Of a DNA stretch of 64,000 nt, positions 34,947 to 47,175 are shown piece by piece. The translations under genes and the position numbers were made by a program. The DNA comes from Cephalotus follicularis (taxonomy: Eukaryota > Streptophyta > Magnoliopsida > Oxalidales > Cephalotaceae): assembly GCA_001972305.1 (NCBI GenBank), contig BDDD01001971.1, positions 306,965-370,964 of the forward strand. The letters are read 5' to 3'. The stretch's first letter is position 1. Each line of letters begins with the position of its first letter. The notes beneath the pieces are model-generated. The model did no database searches. It saw nothing but the letters and a program-made list of their open reading frames with translations, and was not told where the DNA came from.

Positions 34947-37516
34947 GGGTTTGTTTGGTAATGTTGTGTGTTTCGTAAAAGTGCTTTTTAAAAGTACTTT
35001 TAGTAAAAGTGCTTTTGTCAAAAGTGTTGTGAGGAAGCTGAAAGCGTTTGGTAAATTCAATTTAAAAGTGCTTTTGCAGTGAATATGTATTTGGTAAATA
35101 TATTTTTGAAACTGCTGTGGAAATTTTAAATAACTGAAATGGACATGAAATTATAAATGTTTATTTTGATTAGTTATTGGTAACAAACTTAAATAAAATT
35201 CATACTATCCATAATTTTTGTCCTTTAAATTGTGAATTTAGATTATTTATTACTTTTCTTTGTCAAATATTAAAATTCATAAAAATTCTTATCAACTTAC
35301 ATCATTTATGTCAGAGACGGATTCATATCATTTTTTTATATTGGAGAAATTGATTAAAAAATATATAAATTAGATTTTTTAAAATGATCTTGAAGAAAAG
35401 GATGGTTCATATAAAGTTCAAAATGGTGAAACTGTTCAGGCTGGTGGTAAACGGAAATCATTTAAGAAATATAAAGGAAATCTAATTCTTTAAATAAGCT
35501 CCATCCACTGCCTGGGAGCTTGACATCACGGCATATTCCCTTGAACGGTACTGTAAAAGAACAATAATGTGAGCCAATAAGTAGTGAATATTAAGCATAA
35601 CACTGAACATGGAAAACCCAAATTATTCATCTAGTTCAACAATATGGTTGTAATAAGATGCAGACAAGTTTTTTGGGCAACTCTTATTATTTCTTAAAAA
35701 AACTGACGATGAAAAATTATTCCAAATTGATCTTAAAATGCTGATTTTTGTGTTAAAAAAATGACACCCTAATTCCACCCTAGTCTTACTTAAACTTTCT
35801 TTATGGAGCCCTGTTAAGTTTAAAAATATGCATATAATTATTAGCTATGAACTAAAGAATATAGCAGACAAACTTAATCTCTGCAAGACGTTAAATTAAT
35901 CTTCGCTTTCCATGCTCAACATAGTAATAATATATGCGATATGCTGAAGTAAATTCTTAAAAAATATAAAAACAAACCTTAATGAAGCCAATTTCCTTGG
36001 CATTGCTGCGGGAGCACTGCCTGCAACACATGAGCCCATACTTTTTGATTATCCCATGAGGGTAGAAACACGGCTGATATACAGAGGAAAAGGAAAGTGT
36101 CAATATAAATGAACAATGATAGGTAAAATAGTCGGCTCTAAGACAAATACCAATCACTAATAAAACTTAAACATCTGAAATAGCATTTGCATTTGCATCT
36201 AACATACACCAGCCCACAGATCCGTATTAGACAGTTGCCCTCCAACACACCATGGAAAATGAAAATACAAAGATGCATGCATAAAAATACCTATGCATCA
36301 GTATATTTGAACAATCCAACTAAGAGAACACATGCAAGAGGAGCATATTAGAAATGCCATCCACCAGCTATTAGAACCAAGTACATAGCTCCATAAAATA
36401 TTTACCCTTTCAGTTAATCCGTGTTAGACCATAATAGTGAAGGAACGACGTTGGTGCATAATGACTTCACAACCCTTTAAAGCATTTAAAAGATGGAGCA
36501 TAAATATCATCAAAATAAAAGAATCGCCATTTAGGGGAATTATATCCAGTTATACCAAATCAATAAGAGGGGAAAAAATGAAAGGAAATTTGTTAAAATG
36601 TTGAAGAAACAAAGCATTATTAACAATGTCTGAAATATCAATTTTAAAATCAAATGGGCAACAAAAACATTGAATCAACACTACATAAACTGTTTATGTA
36701 TGCAAAAAAACAAAATAGAGTGTACATAGACATCATAAATCAATGTATCCACAATTCCCACACATAAGTAATCATTTATTATTAAAACTCATGTAATGAC
36801 AGATGGTAGAAAAAGGGCAACAACTATAAACCAAGAATCAAGAAAAAGGTAGCATGCAAGATAAGGCAAATAGTCCTTCAAGTCAGATCTTAAAACAATA
36901 AATATGATCATCAAATCTGAAATTTGATATTAAAAATAACAAGTAGAACAAAGAGAGGAAAGAAACACTGACCAGGAGCGAGAGCCCGGGCCATAGTTCT
37001 TGGGATGCGAGTTCCATACGTTTGAGTGACCCATCTTTGCGTTGCGGCTCTGCTAAATCTTGGAGATATATAACCCTAGCTCTAGTGACAAAAAATGGGA
37101 AAATCTTTTTATAAACGGAATTATTGGTTTTTAGATTGCTGGAGAGAAGGAGGATTTACTCGGCAGTGAGAGAGAAGGAGAAGGATTGAGAGAGAGAAAG
37201 AAGAAGGATTTGCTCGGCAGCGAGAGAGAGATTGAACGCTTTTTTGTTCTTCAATGGAGATCGAGAGAGAGAGAGATTCGAGAGAGGGAGCCTGAGATCG
37301 CGAGAGAGAGCTGAGAGGTGAGACAGAGCGAACGTTAATTGTGTTTGAGCCAACCAGTCTTTTTAGTTAAAGTCAAAAATCACGGCCGCATAATACAAAA
37401 CCTAAAATCACTTTATATTCACCGCATTTTTAAGTTTCTTTACCAAACAACATTTTAACGTGTGGTTGGGCCCCAAACACAGTTAGGGCAACCCAACCAC
37501 AATACCAAACGGCGCT
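34947..37516 (-). mobile_element. PIF/Harbinger-like element carrying an RPS29 gene copy
   Basis: The 2,570-bp insert is flanked by TAA (34944-34946 and 37517-37519), the 3-bp target preference of PIF/Harbinger. Its ends are imperfect inverted repeats sharing GTTTGGTAWTGT (GGGTTTGTTTGGTAATGTTG at the left). Removing it and one TAA rejoins the Tat protease frame without a stop. No transposase is present, so it was moved in trans. The cargo is a complete exon-intron copy of a cytosolic ribosomal protein gene. A hAT origin is less likely because hAT elements make 8-bp duplications. Confidence 0.75.
35541..37034 (-). pseudogene. RPS29: 40S ribosomal protein S29 pseudogene, three exons
   Basis: Minus strand. 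Exon 1 (37034-36973) encodes [20 protein letters not shown]. Exon 2 (36073-35978) encodes the [15 protein letters not shown] and [10 protein letters not shown] part. Exon 3 begins at 35550 with the last two residues, YR. Introns of 899 and 427 bp have GT..AG ends, so this is a genomic copy, not a retrocopy. uS14/S29 is a small zinc-ribbon protein of the 40S subunit, normally 56 residues. A 4-nt deletion early in exon 2 removes one of the first zinc cysteines and brings a TAA into frame. The stop after YR has become TCA. A TATA-like box (37064-37072) and an AGGGTTA telobox-like site lie upstream, so promoter sequence was captured too. Confidence 0.85.
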
Positions 37517-37519
37517 TAA

Positions 37520-37731
37520 GCTTTACTACCGCGAGATCTGAATGGGGTACTAATACGCCCTCAAGATCATCATGACTAAAACTGATGAGGTCTTCCTACT
37601 TATCTGACCTCTGCCTTTTAGGCTATTGAACACATAGTTCTTCAAGCATATGCCTTTTGAGATGAATTAGAATCACCAGCAAATATGGGTCATCCAAAAA
37701 TAGTATTAATTATACCTTGAGGTTCCCTAGG
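37520..37731 (-). pseudogene. Tat gag-protease linker
   Basis: Minus strand. It carries the HDDLEGVLVPHSDLAVVKL run that leads into protease, typical of Tat. It is separated from protease by the DNA transposon and from the rest of gag by the Tekay element and the solo LTR at 47408. The 35 bp at 47373-47407 belong here. Confidence 0.7.
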
Positions 37732-37735
37732 TGTC

Positions 37736-38885
37736 TGTTCACTGATTTAGAATGTTTTAAAATTTATAGCCGCAAGTGCACGGATCATGCAGTAACGGGT
37801 CGAACACAGGGAAACGTAAACTAGTTGTAATTTATCCAACCTAAGCGAAGTATACCAATTTCAAGAGATAAACTAACAAAAACTACTCCTAATTATGCAA
37901 AGGAAAATAAATAATCAAAACAAGAAATTTCGATAATTAAAAACGTTGAATTTGAAACACTAAGAAATAAAGCATGCAATAAATAAAAGTAAAGAGAATA
38001 TATAATAAAGAAACGGTTTTGGGGTATAGAAACTCACCGTAGATTGTATTGAACAATTCCATTGAGTTGAACGATCATACCTTGATAAACAACGAGAGCT
38101 AGGTCTATACGGAGTGCGGCGGTGATGACAAGACGTATGAGTAGACATGCTAGGTCTATACGAAGTACGGCAACGATAACGGCGGCAAGACGTATGAGTA
38201 GACGTGCTAGGTCTATACGAAATGTGTTCGTAGCGACAAATCGTATGAGTAGACTCCGTTGAATTACGCACCATTTATTCACCAATTTTCAGCTTCACCG
38301 ACAAGATGTTTGTGGATTTTAATCAGACAAACAAAGTGTGTGCGAAAACAGAAATATTGAAGAACAAATAAAATAGTCAAGGGTTTTTTATTGATGGAAT
38401 TGAAACAATAACAATCTAGGCTTTGTTCTAACCCAAAACCTTGAAAAACTAGCTACAAAACATAATAAAACTAAACTAAGGAGGGAGAAGGAGAACTAGG
38501 GTTTCTACCACCCTCTCTCTGCCCTATTTGGCCGAATAACATTGTTTATATACTATACAATTGATCAAAAACGGAATAAAAGCAATCCCCCAGAAAAGAC
38601 ATCGACTTGAATGAAAGACATCGACGCGTTTGATGAAAGCAAGAAAAGACATCGACTTCTTCTTGAAAGACATCGACGCTTTTGCCCTGTTTTCTGAAGA
38701 ATTTGACATTTCTTCAATCTTTACTCATTTAAACTCCAATTTGCACAACTTTGGGTAGTATTTTTGCACTTTGGTGATTTAACACTTGTACCTGAAAATC
38801 ATTAAAACACAACCAAAGTAGTCTATTCCAAGCATAAAAATATCACAATTAATGCATTAAAAACAACACATTTTTATGCTAAACA
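37736..38885 (+). mobile_element. Athila-like solo LTR inside the Tekay LTR
   Basis: Begins TGTTCACTGATTTAG and ends TTTTTATGCTAAACA, with GTGTC on both sides (37731-37735 and 38886-38890). It has the CCGCAAGTGCACGGATC block (37770-37815), the three-copy tandem repeat (38101-38260) and a small GTCGAC array (38600-38690). It is close to 47408-48924 but has lost several hundred bases of the array. Orientation is given relative to the window; the Athila LTR at 11907 has the same plus-strand reading. Confidence 0.85.
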
Positions 38886-38886
38886 G

Positions 38887-40617
38887 TGTCACACCCCGTT
38901 TTCCATTTAGACAACATTAAAGCGGTAAGGGCAATCAACATACATAATCCAGCTTAAGCGATTTTACGAATAATCAAAAACTTTCAATAGCGGAAGCAAT
39001 ATAACATAATAAGATGAATTTAATACGTATCACGCATCCCATACTACGTGATACCCAATTCTTTATAATAAACGAACATCAAAATTGTCGATCGCTCATG
39101 AAACGGAGCGTGATTATACATGCGATTACAAAATACCATTATCCAGGATAAACATATTATCCTTTAAATACAAAACCCAAATATAAATAGCGATGTTCAT
39201 TGTTCGTAACCCAACATAAGAGAAAACATCTCAGACTTCTTTTTAATCCATAATGCGCAGCCATGAAACCTGCTGCATCAATCTATAATAGTAGGGGGTT
39301 AGCCTTTGTCCTCACTCGGCTAAGTAGTAAAGTCATAGATGCAATTCGGGATCCAAGATAATTCATGCCATGTGATGTATGCAATTGTGGATGCAATACA
39401 TAGTATCAATAATAATAATAATACATATATATGTGTGTATATACATGTATAACGCCAATAGAGCAAACATGTCGATTGGCTACAATCCAATATGTAGACA
39501 AATGCTATGAAGACATCGCCACCTCCTATCCCAGATGATGTACTCCTCACTTCGGTCTCGACTCCCAGACGACATGAAGCAGGCCACAATCCAATGTTAC
39601 TAGCACGCGGCTAAGTAACCAATCCACATGGGTAACTCTAGCCAACTCCTGGCACCTAGAGAGAAACCCACCATTAGCCGTCCATGGCAATATCAACCAT
39701 GCGACTAATAGAGACAATCCACAATCCAATTCAAGCAATTTATGTACAATTACTTGAAAACATATATATATTTATCAAAATATATAACAATCCAGCTTAA
39801 ACGGCATGTTTATTCAAAATATACACCAATTCATTTTTCAAGTAAATTATGCGTTATAAAATACTTGTAACAACATATTTATTCAAAATATGTAACAATC
39901 CTTTTTAAACGACATGTTTATTCAGACATGCATCAAACCGATTTTTGAAACTACAATTTCATTTGAACATAGCAGTTTATACAAAATATTGATTTGCAAT
40001 AAACCATGTATGTAACTCCCTAAAAATGACAATTCATTTTTAAAGCAGTTAAACAATCCATTTCAATCCATCAATCCACAATTCAGACCCCATACAAATG
40101 CAAGTGCAATCCCCTCTTTCCCAGTTTTTGTTCTTTTCCTCTAACTTTATGCCATTGCAGGTAATGAAACCATATTCCCTTGCATGCAACTGCTAAGGCC
40201 ACTTTCCTGGTGCATGCCTGGCGCCTTGCAAGCATGGCTAACACGTTTCATATGCATGTGAAGCCGCCAGGAAGGTGATATACACTTGTCCCTTGCCCCA
40301 CGTTTTCTGTCAGCGCATAAACATGTCTGATATTTGATGCTAAGCATCGACGTTCACATGCAGGCGTCGACACTTATGTGTTTGAATTAAGCGCACTTTT
40401 TAATTGCTTAGGCGTCGACGCTTTAGCCTCAAAATTGTACCGTTTTGACTTAATCTTACACTTTATCATTTCCTTAGCATTTCCTCTTCCAAAATCGACA
40501 TTATTACAGTTTGGAAAACATCATCAAAGTCAAAAAATCTGATATTCTCATTAATTTCACAATACTGTTTTCATTACAAATCGAAATATTACAATAACGA
40601 AAATCTCGGGGGTTACA
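38887..40617 (-). mobile_element. Tekay 3' LTR
   Basis: Reads TGTCACACCCCGTTTTCC to CGGGGGTTACA. It matches 45330-47367 over its whole length except for about 300 bp missing near 40112. GTCGAC units remain at about 40345-40425. Confidence 0.88.
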
Positions 40618-40662
40618 TCCACCCCTCCTTCAAGGAATTTTGTCTTCGAAATTAAAACAACA

Positions 40663-42090
40663 CTAAAAGAAATGCGGGTAACGCTCTCGGATGTCATCCT
40701 CACGTTCCCAAGTAGCCTCATCTAGACGGTGGAACTGGCATTGAACCTTTACCATGGAAATGGTTCGGTTCCTTAATGCCTACGTTTTCCAATATAGAAT
40801 CCGCACCGGTAACTCGTCGCAAGATAGGTTATCTCACACAGGAACCGAATCACAATCCAAGAGATGTGATGGGTCTCGGATATATCTCCTTAGCATAGAC
40901 ACATGGAAGACATCGTGCACGTTTGACAGTGCGGAAGGTAAAGCAAGCTGGTAGGCCACCTCCCCAACTCTCTCTATAATATCAAAAGGACCAATATAGT
41001 GTGGAGCTAACTTGCCCTTCTTCCCAAACCTTTGTACGCCCTTCCATGGTGGAACCTTCAAGAACACATGATCACCAATATCGAAGGTTAACGACCTCCT
41101 CTTGACACTTTTCACATAGCTCTTCTGCCAGATATTGGCGGCAAGCAGCTTCTCCTTGATCACCTTGACTTTCTTCAAAGTCTCCTTAACTAGGTTAGAC
41201 CCAAGCAATGGTCGCTCACCGACCTCATCCCAACAGATGGGTGATCTACACTTCGTCCCATATAGTGCCTCGTACTGGGCCATACCGATACTCGAGTGAT
41301 AGCTGTTGTCGTATGAAAACTCTATCAAAGGAATATGGTCCTCCAAGTGCCTACAAAATCGATCACACAAGCCCGGAGCATATCCTCCAATGTATGGATG
41401 GTACGCTCTGACTATCCATCTGTCTGCGGGTGAAAGGCAGTGCTCAAGTTCAGCTTTGTCCCAAAATCTGTCTGAAACCTCTTCCAAAAGTTGGAAGTAA
41501 AGATAGAATCCCGATCACACACGATGCTTACCGGTATGCCATGTAGCCTCACAATCTCCTTCACATATAATCGAGCCAACTTGCTCGCCAAATCCGTGAT
41601 ATGAGTGGGTAGGAAATGAGCTGACTTCGTGAGTCTATCCATGATTACCCACACTACATTGTGACAATGCCTAGTCAGTGGAAATACTGAAACAAAATCC
41701 ATAGTTATATGTTCCCATTTCCACTCCGCCACTGGCAATGGCTGTAATAACCCCGCTGGTCTCTGGTGCTTGGCTTTGACTCTCTGGCAAGTCAAACACT
41801 TCGTAAAATACTCGACGATCTCCCACTTCATACCAGGCCACCAGTACTGCCTCTTCATGTCCTGGTACATTTTCGTGCTACCAGGGTGAATGCTGTATTG
41901 AGATTTGTGAGCCCCGTAAAGAAACTCACCCTTCAACCCGTTATCATTTGGAAGTTACACTCATCCCCGGAATCTCAAAACACCATCGGCATGTACCCGA
42001 AAACCAGACTCCGGATTCAGATTCTCTCGAATCTGCTGCAACTCAGGTTCACATGATTGTGCATCCTTCATATGATCTAGTAGGGCTGGC
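40663..42090 (-). pseudogene. Tekay integrase and chromodomain
   Basis: Minus strand. Zinc finger (HKSQYSIHPGSTKMYQDM, CLTCQRV), core with TMDFVSVFPL, CDRDSIFTSNFW and HPQTDG-stop-SER, so D, D and E are present but a CAG has become TAG just before the glutamate. A frameshift follows near 41360. IEFSYDNSYHSSIG, GDHVFLKVPPWKGV and the chromodomain (RNRTISMVKVQ, EATWEREDDIRERYPHFF) complete it, with the stop at 40663. The chromodomain of this family is thought to direct insertion to heterochromatin. Confidence 0.88.
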
Positions 42091-42650
42091 TACGCCCGTA
42101 TGGTAGCCACAAAGACTCCCGGTGACTGATTAAACGGGGACCACTCCTGCAAATCTTCCAACATCTTTCATTGCGATACCATCGTACTGGCAATCATGGC
42201 CTTATGACTCAAGGCATCAGCGACCATATTCGCTTTTCCTGGATGGTACTAAACATTGCAATCATAATCGTTAAAGACCACCCATCTTCGTTGCCTCATG
42301 TTCAGTGTATCCTGGCAGAACAGGTAACTCAAACTCTTATGATCTGTAAAGATTTCAAACTACGCCCCATAAAGATAGTACCTCCACTTCTGAAGGTCGA
42401 AGATAATCGCTGTGAGTTCAAGGTCATGCGTCAGGTAGTTCTCTGCATACAGCTTTAGCTTCTGAGAGGCATAAGCAATCACTCTGCCTCGCTACATCAG
42501 GACGCAGCCCAACCCCTTACCCGAAGCATCATTGTAGACTGCAAAGCCCTCATTACCGTCAGGTAATGCTAAGATAGGAGCGGAAACCAACCGATCCGTC
42601 GGCTCACAGAAACTAGCTTCACAATCTTCATCCCAGACAAATAAGGTCTT
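42091..42650 (-). pseudogene. Tekay RNase H
   Basis: Minus strand. [24 protein letters not shown] sequence and a [10 protein letters not shown] motif can be read across a few stops, between the integrase zinc finger and RT. It is equivalent to the start of the plus-strand copy at 19199. Confidence 0.7.
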
Positions 42651-43480
42651 CTTCTGGGTAGTCTAGTCAAAGCACTGCTACTCTCGAAAAGTTCTGGATG
42701 AACCTCCGATAATACCCTGCCAATCCAAGGAAACTATGCACCTCTGTCACACTCTTCGGTTGTGGCCAATCCCGCACAACTTCGGTCTCTGACGGATCCA
42801 CCGTCAAGCCTTCTACATATACGATGTGACCAAGAAAGATCACATGATCAAGCCAAAACTCACACTTGCTGAACTTGGCGTAATCCGATGCTCTCTGAGG
42901 GTCTGTAGTACTACTCTCAAGTGATACGCATGCTCCTCTTTGCTCCTTGAATACGCCAATATGTCATCGATAAACACCATGATGAACTGGTCCAGGTATG
43001 GTCAGAATACATCATTCATTAACGCCATGAATGCTGCTGGTGCATTGGTAACACCAAACGGTATCACTAGGAACTCGTAATGACCGTACCGCGTCCGGAA
43101 GGCAGACTTCTCAATGTCTCCTTCCCTCACTCTCAGCTGGTGGTAAACCGATCTCTAATCTAGTTTAGAAAACACCCTTGACCCTTGCAACTGGTCAAAA
43201 AAATCCTCTATGTGTGGGAGGGGATATTTGTTCTTGATGGTTGCCTTGTTCAACATTCTGTAGTTGATGCAAAGCCTCATCAACCCATCCTTCTTCTTGA
43301 CAAATAACACAGGTGCACCCACGGAGAAACACTGGGTCGGATAAAGCCCTTGTCAATCAGGTCTTGTAATTGTAACTTTAACTCCCTCAACTCGGTAGGA
43401 GCCATCCGATAAGGTGCTTTAGAGATAGGAGTCGTTCCAGGCACAAGATCAATAATGAACTCCATATTCCTCTTCGGTGG
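42651..43480 (-). pseudogene. Tekay reverse transcriptase
   Basis: Minus strand. PYRMAPTELRELKLQLQDLI and IRPSVSPWV begin the domain, followed by a frameshift at about 43280. The catalytic box is intact as [15 protein letters not shown] near 42965. It is broken by several nonsense codons. Confidence 0.8.
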
Positions 43481-44215
43481 TAAAGACCCTAAGTCTGCAG
43501 GAAACACATCCAGAAATTCACTTATAACAGGAATTTCTTCAATACTCATACCTTTCTCTTTCCTCTGATCAATCACGTAAGCCAGATATCCTTCGCAGCC
43601 CTTCTCTAGATACTTCGACGCACGAACGAAGGATATAATCGGCAGAGAAAAACCCTTGTCTCCCTTGAACTGAAATGTCGTTTCATTGGGTAGACAAAAA
43701 TCCACAGTCTTGTTGTAACAGTCCATGTGAGCACGATGGCCTGACAACCAATCCATTCCCAGAATGACATCAAAGTCACGAATGGGTAAAACAATCAAGT
43801 CTGCATACAGTGGAACATCCACCATAGACATCTCGCAACCCCTATACACTGAATCTGTATACATTGAGTCCTCAGCTGGTGTACTAACATCAAGCATACA
43901 CGGCATACAATCGTGTGTTACATCTAAGCATGATGCAAAACGTGAGACAATAAAAGAATGAGATGCTCCAGGATCCATCAATACTCTAGCAGAAAAACCA
44001 CAGATATACAAGGTACCTCTAACAAGAGAAGTCGACTCCAAAACTTCTGCCTGAGTGAGAGTGAAGATTCTACCTTTTGCGATACCCTTACCGGTGTCTC
44101 TACCCTGTGAAGATCCGGCGGCAATACTACCACTCGCAGGTCCTGTCGGTATTGTTGCTTGCCCCCTCGGGCAATCCCTTACCATGTGCCCAACTGTCCC
44201 ACACCTTAAGCACAA
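43481..44215 (-). pseudogene. Tekay zinc knuckle, protease and linker
   Basis: An uninterrupted minus-strand frame runs from about 44215 to 43280. It holds the second zinc knuckle CLRCGTVGHMVRDC, then protease with ARVLMDPGASHSFI (DPGA in place of DSGA, common in Tekay) and FDVILGMDWLSGH, and the linker to RT. It is the least damaged part of this element. Confidence 0.85.
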
Positions 44216-45220
44216 CCCATTTTTCTTCTAACAATCCTTATGCCGGTGGCCTGCACAGCCACAATGATAACAAACTCTAGTCTGTGCATTACTCCCCTGA
44301 CTAGGAGTACCCTGTGAAGTTGTCTGCTGAGATCTATTTTTGGATGATTTCTTCGGGGATCCTCCATCCTGCCATTTCGAGAAAGCCGGTCTAGATTGTG
44401 TTGGGCTCTGCTTATTCTATTGTGCACAGGCCCTCTCTGCTCGGTCCTCACTGGATATACTCTCCATTAGTCTCGCTTTTTGAGCGACCTCGGCAAAAGT
44501 CCTCAGCTCCATAGCCCTGATCCTTGACCGAAGATCCGGTCCTAGACCTCTCAAGAACCTCTGTATCCTTTTTTCTTCATCAGCTACCAGATAAGGTGAA
44601 TGTTTGGCCAACTCCATGAACCTTGCTTGATATTCTGTCACTGTCATCTCCCCCTGTCGTAGTTCCAAGAGCTCCATCTCTCGTCGCTCTTGCTCAATCC
44701 GAGGAACATAAGTCTCTAGAAACTCTGTCTGAAACCTAGCCCAAGTACTATCGAGCCTCATGGATTCCCTCTTTTCTTTGACCATTTCCCACCAGTGGGT
44801 GGCCTCTCCCCATAGACGATATACGGCAAACTTCAATTTATGATCGTCCGTACAGTCCATCACATCAAATATCTTCTCCAAATCCTATAGCCACCTTTCT
44901 GCAATAGTGGCAACGAGCTCCCCTCAGAAACTGGGTGGACTGTGTCTCATGAACCTCTCAAGGTCCCTTCAAAACTGATTACCATCTTCCCCCAGGCACT
45001 GATCGGGAGCTCTATGTCGTGGCCGAGCTTGCGCGTAGTATTGGCGCATCTCCTCTGCATTAGCCATATTAAAGGCAATCTGTTGCTGAAAATAATCCAC
45101 AATGCGGGTCATTGGATCCCTCTCATCTTGGGGGACATTCAGCCCTCGTGTAATATTCGCCTCCTTGGGGGCATCTGATCCAGCAGCCCTAGCTCTGTTA
45201 CGAGTCCTTCTTCTATCCAT
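44216..45220 (-). pseudogene. Tekay gag
   Basis: Minus strand. Starts MDRRRTRNRARAAGS, with DYFQQQIAFNMANAEEMR. The core domain is open for 154 residues (KIFDVMDCTDDHKLKFAVYR, WWEMVKEKRESMRLD, FQTEFLETYVP, YQARFMELAKHSPYL), followed by the first zinc knuckle CYHCGCAGHRHKDC. Stops lie at about 44970-44885, 44417 and 44230. Confidence 0.85.
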
Positions 45221-45313
45221 TCTGTCTCCTATAAGGAAATGATATAAACTATCATCAGGAATTATTTCATTAATCTACAAGGAAAATATCCTAGCTAAGC
45301 ATATATGGCATAT

Positions 45314-45325
45314 GCTCTGATACCA
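45314..45325 (-). other. Tekay primer binding site
   Basis: Minus strand TGGTATCAGAGC, four bases inside the LTR end at 45330. Confidence 0.85.
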
Positions 45326-46207
45326 CCGTTGTCACACACAGTTTTCCATTTAGACAACATTAAAGGGGTAAGGGCAATCAACATAACATAATCCAGCTTA
45401 TGCGATTTTACGAATAGTCAAAAACTTTCAATAGCGGAAGCAATATAACATAATAAGCTGAATTTAATACGTATCACACATCCCATACTACATGATACCC
45501 GATTGTTTATAATAAAACGAACATCATAATTATCGATCGCTCATGAAACAGAGCGTGATTATAAATGTGATTACAAAATACCATTATCCAGGATAAGCAT
45601 ATTATCCTTTAAATACAAAACCCAAATATAAATAGCGATGTTCATTGTTTATACCAAAACATAAGCGAAAACATCTCAGTCTTCTCTTTAATCCATAACA
45701 CGCAGCCATGAAACCTGTCGTATCAATCTGCAATAGTAGAGGGTTAGCCTTTGTCCTCACTCGGCTAAGTAGTAAAGTCATAGATGTAATTCGGGATCCA
45801 AGATAATGCATGTCATGTGATGTATGTAAGTGTGGATGCAATACATAGTATCAATAATAATAATACATATATATGTGTGTATATACATGTATAACGCCAA
45901 TAGAGAAAACATGCCGATTGGCTACAATCCAATATGCATACAAATGCTAGGAATACGTCGCCACCTCCTGGCCCAGATGTTGTACTCCTCACTTCAGTCC
46001 TGACACCCGGATGACACGAAGCAGGCCACAATCCAATGTTACTAGCATGCGGCTAAGTAACCAATCCACATGGGTAACTCTAGCCAACTCCTGGCACCTA
46101 GAGAAAAACCCGCCATTAGCAGTCCATGGCAATATCCACCACGCGACTAATAGCGACAATCCAAAATCTACAATCCAATTCAAGCAATTTATGTACGATT
46201 ACTTGAA

Positions 46208-46241
<34 letters not shown>
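46208..46241. repeat. AT dinucleotide microsatellite
   Basis: About 16 uninterrupted AT units. In the partner LTR the equivalent site (about 39762-39775) is only a few units long. Confidence 0.9.
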
Positions 46242-46242
<1 letters not shown>

Positions 46243-46644
46243 CAAAATATATAACAATCCAGTTTAAACGGCATGTTTATTCAAAACATACACCAATCCA
46301 TTTTCCAAGTAAATTATGTATTATAAAATACTTGTAAAAACATATTTATTCAAAATATGTAACAATCCTTTTTAATGTTTATTCAGACATGCATCAAACC
46401 GGTTTTTGAAACTACAATTTCATTTGAACATTGCAGTTTATATAAAATAATGATTTGCAATAAACCATGTATGCAACTCCCTAAAAATGACAATTCATTT
46501 TTAAAGCAGTTAAACAATCCATTTCAATCCATCAATCCACAATTCAGACCCCATACAAATGCAAGTGCAATGCAAACATATGCTCAACGCGCCTAGAGTC
46601 GTTTCGGAGTTAACGGGTCCAATCCAAGTAGAACCATTCAAAAC

Positions 46645-47175
46645 AGGAGGATAAGCGTCGACGCTTATCCTCTGGGTGTCGAAGCTTATCACCTCATGCG
46701 TCAACGTTCGTTTGCCCAATTTCCAGGCGTAGCAGAACTAAAGGCGTCGACGCTTTTCCAAAGGCGTCGATGCTTTCATGATATCAGAAGATATCATTTC
46801 AGCAGTCTCCATTCCAGGGGTTTCCGTTGCATGCATTTCCCAGGTCCCATTTCCCCATTTCCCCTCTTTCCCAGTTTTTGTTCTTTTCCTCTAACTTTAT
46901 GCCATTGCAGGTAATGAAACCATATTCCCTTGCATGCAACTGCTAAGGCCACTTGCCTGGTGCATGCCCGGCGCCTTGCAAGCATGGCTAACACGTTTCA
47001 TGTGCATGTGAAGGTGCCAGGAAGGTGATATACACTTGTCCCTTGCCCCACATTTTCTTTCAGCGCATAAACATGTCTGATATTCGACGCTAATCGTCGA
47101 CGTTCACATGCAGGCGTCGACGCTTATGTGTTTGAATTAAGCTCGCATTTTAATTGCTTAGGCGTCGACGCTTTA
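46645..47175. repeat. GTCGAC array in Tekay 5' LTR
   Basis: AAGCGTCGACGCTTATCC, AAGGCGTCGACGCTTTTCC, AGGCGTCGATGCTTTC, then after a gap AGGCGTCGACGCTTATG and TAGGCGTCGACGCTTTAG. The first cluster lies within the segment deleted from the 3' LTR. Confidence 0.85.

Noticed and set aside
37156..37353. Leu/Ser-rich ORF on the minus strand beside RPS29
   Set aside because: Comes from a GA-rich low-complexity stretch, probably RPS29 promoter or leader sequence; no protein-like composition.
41208..41500. Plus-strand ORFs opposite Tekay integrase
   Set aside because: Antisense shadows of the integrase coding strand.
46011..46337. 108-codon ORF across the Tekay LTR
   Set aside because: Includes a run encoded by the AT microsatellite and is not kept in the partner LTR.
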